From NCBI GenBank assembly GCA_029706075.1, contig JAINUG010000037.1, forward strand, positions 5,708,166-5,772,165: a stretch of 64,000 nt of DNA. The letters run 5' to 3'. Both the position numbers and the translations under genes were made by a program. The DNA is from Aldrovandia affinis (lineage: Eukaryota > Chordata > Actinopteri > Notacanthiformes > Halosauridae). The notes below the pieces were generated by a model. The model saw only the letters and a list, made by a program, of their open reading frames with translations, ran no database searches and was not told the origin of the DNA. Below are positions 59,106-64,000 of the stretch, in pieces (position 1 is the stretch's first letter; every line of letters begins with the position of its first letter).

Positions 59106-62100
59106 ATGTCTAATAAAGTATGAGGGTTGACCTTTGAGTGTTTTGTGGCTTTGGGTTCAGCCGGAAAACAGCCAGCCAAAATGATTGATGAAGCAGCCAT
59201 AACACACCCTTGTAGGACGTTCCTTCCTGTCGTGGTAAATGCTGTAGGTGTAAATTTCACATTGTTACGATTTTATGTGTGCGTGCCGCTCTCCATGCAC
59301 AGCAGCCAGTGCACACGTTGTGTTCTCACTGCGCTTTTCCCGCCGTTGTTACTGTGAGGGTAATGGGCCTTGATGTAGATTCTATTCCATTTAAAATGCA
59401 CTTGAATTCAGCTCGCTTACATTCCCTTTACATATAGTGATCTAATACCCGCCCGTCTTAGAACAGGCTGCCATTCAGGTCGCATCAGGTCTGATTTGCT
59501 TTCTGTAGGGTTAACTACATATTTGAGATGTACAGGTAACTGCCAAAATAAAGGCAACTCAAATGGTCAGCAGGGGGGGCACTGAAATGGTCCTGGCCCA
59601 GGCTAGCTGGGGTTCACTGGAATGGGGAGAGCTGGGCCTGTACCGGCCGGGGCACTCCTCCTTCGGACACTCGCAGTAGCGCACCCATTTAAAGGATCCC
59701 TCATTTACTTAAGTGTTGCCTTTTTTGGCCATTACTTGCATATAAAAGTATATACTGTATATACATATGTCTCATCTCATCTCATCTTCAGCCGCTTATT
59801 CCTAGTTAGGGTAGCGGGGGGCTGGAGCCTATCCCAGCATGCATTGGGGCGAGAGGCAGGAATACACCCTGGACAGGTCGCCAATCCATCGCAGGGCACT
59901 ACATACACCATTCACTCACACACTCATACCTACGGGCAATTTAGACTCTCCAATTAGCCTAACGTGCATGTCTTTGGACTGTGGGAGGAAACCCACGCGA
60001 CACGGGAGAACATGCAAACTCCGCACAGAAAGGCCCCGGCCTGGATTCAAACCCGAGACCTTCTTGCTGTGAGGCGACAGTGCTATCCACTGCACCACCG
60101 TGCCGCCTTATATACATATGTATTCAATGATTATGAAATGGCATCCTTTTGTAAACATTTGTATATATTAAACATGGAAGAACTGATATTTTAAGATTTG
60201 AGCAGATATTTGGAGATTGGTTTGATACTGTCCGATACTGTACCCCTGTCATTGCATGACTACATTTCTCAATAGCTCTACAGACATCAGAGAATAGAAT
60301 CATTTCAGAACTGGTTTGATGTATATCATTAATTGGCCTATTCTGCCCTTCCCCATAGTGATTTGCAACCTATTTTCATCTTTTCAGCTTCTTTCTGTCT
60401 ATCACTTATTTTTAACAGATTACAAAGATCCAAAAAGTAATGAAAAAATTGATTATTGCCAAATTTGTATAACAATAGGGAAACTTAGTTTGCAAGTATG
60501 AGAAATATGGCGCACATTGCTACACGAGTATCGTTATTAAAGATGAGATGATATATCAAACAGCTTGCAAAGAAAATAAAACCGATATGAACAGATGAAG
60601 CCATAAATTCACGGGGAGGCTGAATGAGTGATATGATACGTTCAGTTCTGTATGTAAAAGTGGAGAAAAGGTATGTAGCGTGGAGCTACTGCCCGTTATG
60701 TCCTGTTATGTAAACTTTCGCTCACTTGCCCAGCCCCAGTGCCAGAGCTCTCTGCTCTTTGTGGTTCACCTTGGAGTGAATGATTTACACATTATTGTAA
60801 ATCATTGAATTGTATCGTTACACATTATCTGCTGCTTGTGTAGATATTGGAGAACATCTCGTGTAACCAGCCCCCCCACTGAAAACCAGCTGAATAACAT
60901 GATAATGCTTTAAAGAGCCTGTTTTTGTTCCACGTCGATCTATCCAGAGGCTCTCCAGAGGAAATGATTTGAATGTGATGGCGGGTGTGAGTTGGTATAC
61001 ACATAAGAAGATATGAATTGAACAAAAGCAGCGATGGTGAAACGTATATGCTGTACTGTGACCGGCCATAGCTGCTTTGATGGTCACCGTTGCTGAGAGG
61101 CCCAAGGGAAGCCGAGGAGGTGTTGAAGGTCTGTAAATGGATTTCTGGAGGCATGTCAGAGGGGATACAGTGAGAAAGTGAGGAGAGATGAGGGGATGGG
61201 CGAGGAGCGGGATGGGGGTCGGGAAAGGGGGGGTCTGGTGGCATTGGAGTTATTGATGGCATGCCCAGATTCGAGAGCTCTCTAAAGCGAGCGGAGTCGT
61301 ATGGTTTGCGTGACTTCCCATTGATTTCTGCCAGTGTCCTTCACTTTCCCATGTATACATTTCAAGCCGGTGAAATGGGAAGCATTCTGGGGGGGCCCTA
61401 CCATATGAAACCGTATCTGCGGAAACATCCCTTCGGTTTTCACGCTGAATGCAGAAGTGGTGACAACTGTTGCCCCGGCAACGCGGCAATGGCAGCGTGG
61501 CCATCTTGCATTGAGGCAGGACACTTGGCTGCCACTCGACGGTCACGAGACACAGAGGGGGTCCCTTTTAAATGAATGCTGCTCTGAGAGACATCCACAG
61601 CCATTCTGTAGGTCTGAAATGAACCCTCCCTCCTTGTTTTGGCCCTTTGTATTAGGAGACAAAAGGAGATAGCTAGGTTCTGGTGACACATAGAGGGCTG
61701 ACCATTGTCTGATCGTGTGAAATCAGCGTGTTGATTTAAGGAAGACTCAGCTGCTTGCAGATGTTCAAAGCATCTGCGTTGCTTGGGTTGGCATTGGCAT
61801 GAGTCACCTCTTGGCTGACCCAGTTGAAAAGCACTCTGGGTAGGCCTACACACCACTTGTTCTGGAAACAGATGGGCCTTGCAGTCTAACCTTGAAACGG
61901 TGCTGGGAGAGGAATTTTCCTCAGCTGTTTGATTAGTTCCTGCCACCGAGTCCTAATTATCACATCGCGATTTTTGACTGCCGCTCCTCCCACGTTCCCT
62001 GTCAGGCCTGGCAAATGGTGTCCCTCGGGACCTCCTCTCTGTCTTCAGATTGTGTCCACACATGAGCAAAAATTAATTTTCTCCTAGGAGTTTTCCAATT

Positions 62101-64000
62101 TCCTACATTTTCAGTTCAGTAAGCCTGCTGTCCAGCACATAAATTACACTGAACATTTGATTTAAAAGGAGGATGTTACATTTGTCAAAAGAGGAAAACA
62201 AAAGTGGACGTGTTGTCAAGCGGATTCCTTTGTGATAGCGCTGTCACAAACAGGCCTGCTAATGTATCATTTATCCGCTTGATTTACAGCGCTCTCAGTG
62301 TTTCTGTTTCCTCCCGCCTCAAAAGGGACACTAAAGGAGGGAATGTTAATGGGATTGCTAATCTGATCCCCGTGCTTCTCATTACCCTGGAGATAATTAA
62401 AGTGTGTTCTTCCTCACGTTGGCCCAGTCCTGGCTGAGCCTCTTCTCCCCTCCCCCTCCCTCCCTCCCTCTCTTTCTGTCTCCATTCCCCTCGCTGCTCC
62501 GGGAGCTCCCCTCCTGGCAGGGTCTCTGGGCCTCTGACAGCTGAGCCCGGCTATCGCCTTGCAGCCTCCTCTTCCCTCTGCCGCTAATTTGGGCCGGGCC
62601 GAGCCAAAATAAGCTAACGAGACGCTGACAGGCAGGAAAGTGGAAGTCACGAAGGTTCTGCCATCCTAGCCGGAGAGCTCCCAGCAGGAGGAGTGTGGCG
62701 ACCTGGGGGCCCGACAGGGTGCCACGCCCTCATCGTGGAAGCACTCTGTTGCTGCTGCAGTTTAGGCTTCTCTTCTCCAGTCCTCCACTTTTATTTGACC
62801 TTTGTTTAACCAGGTAGGTCAACTGAGAACTCAGTTCTCTGTTGAAATGATGGCCTGGGGAATCAGTTGGTAGGGAATGCGACACTGCCCCCAGCATTGT
62901 ACCGGGGCTTTGGACTTCTATTTGGTTCAGAGGGTTTTTAGTTCAATTGGAGTTCCAATGCCAAACTCTGTTTGGAACTGGGTGTTGTGGTCAGATGAGA
63001 CTAAAATTTAGCTTTATGGCCATGCACACCAGTGGTAGGTTTGGTGTCAGAAGTAGGATGCTTATGCTGAAAATAACCTATACCTACAGTGGAATATGAT
63101 GGTGGATGTTTGATGTTATGGGGTTGTTTTGCATCTACTGGTCCTGGGGCTCTTTAAGGTAAATGGAATCATGAATTCCAGTAAGTACCAAGACATGTTG
63201 GCCAAAAACCTGGTTCCCTCTCCCAGGAAGCTGAAACTTGGCTGCAGTTGGATCTTTTAGCAAGACATTGATCCCTAGTATACCCCAAAATCAACCAAGA
63301 AATTGTTAACTGACCACAAAATTACTGTTTTTCAATGGCCATCTCAATGGACTTCTGATCGAACATTTGTGGTTTGAATTGAAGAGGGCAGTCCACAAAG
63401 TACTGAAAACACGAGTGTGAATAATTGTGAAAAAATATTACTTAAAAAAATATTTGTATTAGTATAAAGGTATTTAATTTTCTAATTGTTTTGAGCATAC
63501 AATATAGCTCATTACCTGTATTGTTTATTTTATACAGCCATTCTTGCTCATATTTATCAAGGGTGTGAATCATTTTGGAGTTGACTGTATATGGTTATTT
63601 GTATTGCATTGTTGTGTGGAAATGGCCTTTTCACTGTATGTATACTTGAAGGTAACAGTTGGGGGATGCTAGATTTATAACATAAGCATAAGGACCGAAA
63701 ATCTGCAATATTTAGTGTGAGTTTCCGACTTGCAGGGACAGCTTTGTGAAGCCTGTTTTAGATCACAAAGGGAGGAAAGAGGCTCTTGGGAACTCAGGCG
63801 CTGTACTATATTTTCCACTGTGTACATTTATCACCCTGTCAGGGTCACCCAGGCGTAATTGAATCCTCTGTGCACTGAGAGGGACTTCCGGTTTCCTCCG
63901 CAGGAGTGGAGCGAGAAGCTGCTTCTGCTCGCCCAGGAGAGGGCAGCGTCCTGCACCCCGCATCCCGCCCCGCGGGAGCAGCGCCACCACGACCACATCG
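55988..64000 (+). CDS. clec18: CLEC18-like secreted CAP/C-type lectin protein, first three coding exons
   Basis: Exons 55988-56111, 56782-56873 and 63904 to beyond 64000; phases 1 then 0 agree. Exon 1 gives a signal peptide (hydrophobic WFLLLTFALTLSTS) followed by QGNWIFNEKRADTNAPARG. Exon 2 reads LGAKEHFQIVTRHNRLRSRV then NPMAANMQKM, and exon 3 EWSEKLLLLAQERAASC, together the first helix of a CAP (SCP/PR-1) domain. HNRLRS-x-V-x-P-x-A-x-x-M is typical of CLEC18, a secreted protein with CAP, EGF and C-type lectin domains. The lectin part lies outside the window, so the name rests on this helix and on proximity to glg1 and pdpr, as in human 16q22. Other CAP proteins are possible but fit less well. 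The exon 2 donor (ATG/GTTCGT) is weak. Confidence 0.83.
58956..59104 (+). repeat. Compound CT / TGTGTC / TG microsatellite
   Basis: About 20 CT units, then seven or so TGTGTC hexamers, then over 30 TG units. It gives spurious His/Thr and Arg/Glu frames on the reverse strand. Confidence 0.95.
59531..59742. mobile_element. Tc1-family MITE
   Basis: Left end tacaggtaactgccaaaata, right end gttgccttttttggccatta with cttgcata: diverged inverted repeats of the family also present at 43827-44182. No transposase remains. Confidence 0.75.
59765..60108 (+). repeat. Widespread fish interspersed repeat
   Basis: Starts catctcatctcatcttcagc, includes ctggagcctatcccagcatg and catgtctttggactgtggga, and ends tgctatccactgcaccaccg. 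A very common vertebrate/teleost repeat; partial copy at 29955-30135. Family not assigned. Confidence 0.8.
62790..62862 (+). repeat. Interspersed repeat related to 29894-29955
   Basis: Reads ttttatttgacctttgttta, then accaggtaggtcaactgaga and a diverged gatggcctgggg end. Confidence 0.6.
62960..63600 (+). mobile_element. Tc1/mariner transposase remnant, 3' half
   Basis: Reads tggtcagatgagactaaaat (the WSDETK catalytic-aspartate motif), then ggttgttttgcatctactgg and tagcaagacattgatcccta (diverged QQDNDP-type motif), and a terminal ggagttgactgtatatgg. Frameshifts and stops throughout; the 5' half is absent. Confidence 0.75.

Larger units (their letters stand above)
56874..63903 (+). other. clec18 intron 2 (7 kb)
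   Basis: Holds a CT/TGTGTC/TG microsatellite (58956-59104), a Tc1-family MITE (59531-59742), an interspersed repeat (59765-60108) and a Tc1 transposase remnant (62960-63600). GC-rich patches at 57500-57980 and 62440-62760 have no convincing exon. Confidence 0.75.

Noticed and set aside
63763-63996. Reverse-strand frame at the right edge
   Set aside because: Shadow of clec18 exon 3 on the + strand.

Overview
This is a piece of a ray-finned (teleost) fish nuclear chromosome. The evidence is split vertebrate genes with GT/AG introns, long AT-rich introns and intergenic stretches, CA/CT microsatellites, and a repeat load of Tc1, hAT and tRNA-derived SINE remnants. I cannot name the species. All gene calls come from reading exon translations against remembered vertebrate families; no database search was run.

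Four protein-coding genes can be followed exon by exon. (1) glg1, + strand, 416-7576: the last nine coding exons of Golgi glycoprotein 1 (cysteine-rich FGF receptor), ending with its transmembrane helix and short cytoplasmic tail, then a long 3'UTR of about 3-4 kb. (2) pdpr, + strand, 15654-30609: 17 coding exons of the mitochondrial pyruvate dehydrogenase phosphatase regulatory subunit, apparently complete except for a one-base deficit in exon 16. (3) fbln7, - strand, 42192-50752: all eight coding exons of fibulin-7 (446 residues), with signal peptide, coiled coil, sushi, EGF modules and fibulin C-terminal domain. (4) clec18, + strand, 55988 to beyond 64000: the first three coding exons of a CLEC18-like secreted protein (signal peptide and start of the CAP domain), with a 7-kb intron 2.

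GLG1, PDPR and CLEC18 are also close together on human chromosome 16q, so three of the four genes form a conserved block. FBLN7 lies on human chromosome 2, so its position between pdpr and clec18 is the unexpected part of the layout. The genes share no obvious pathway: Golgi/secretory receptor, mitochondrial enzyme regulation, matrix adhesion, secreted lectin.

The accessory material is mobile DNA. Four hAT-type elements have readable terminal repeats, and two of these (3482-3892, 12394-14013) have well-preserved 8-bp target duplications. A Tc1 element in pdpr intron 2 carries a nested hAT MITE whose left end has been flipped by a micro-inversion of about 30 bp. One hAT element in pdpr intron 7 contains a second inverted-repeat element full of a GCCTAAGTCA-like word in both orientations. 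There are also a minisatellite that has copied a glg1 splice donor, a pdpr intronic minisatellite with ten perfect TGACTCA sites, and a 43-bp piece of a glg1-like exon stranded 4 kb downstream of pdpr. I found no operon-like cluster, CRISPR array or other prokaryotic-style system.
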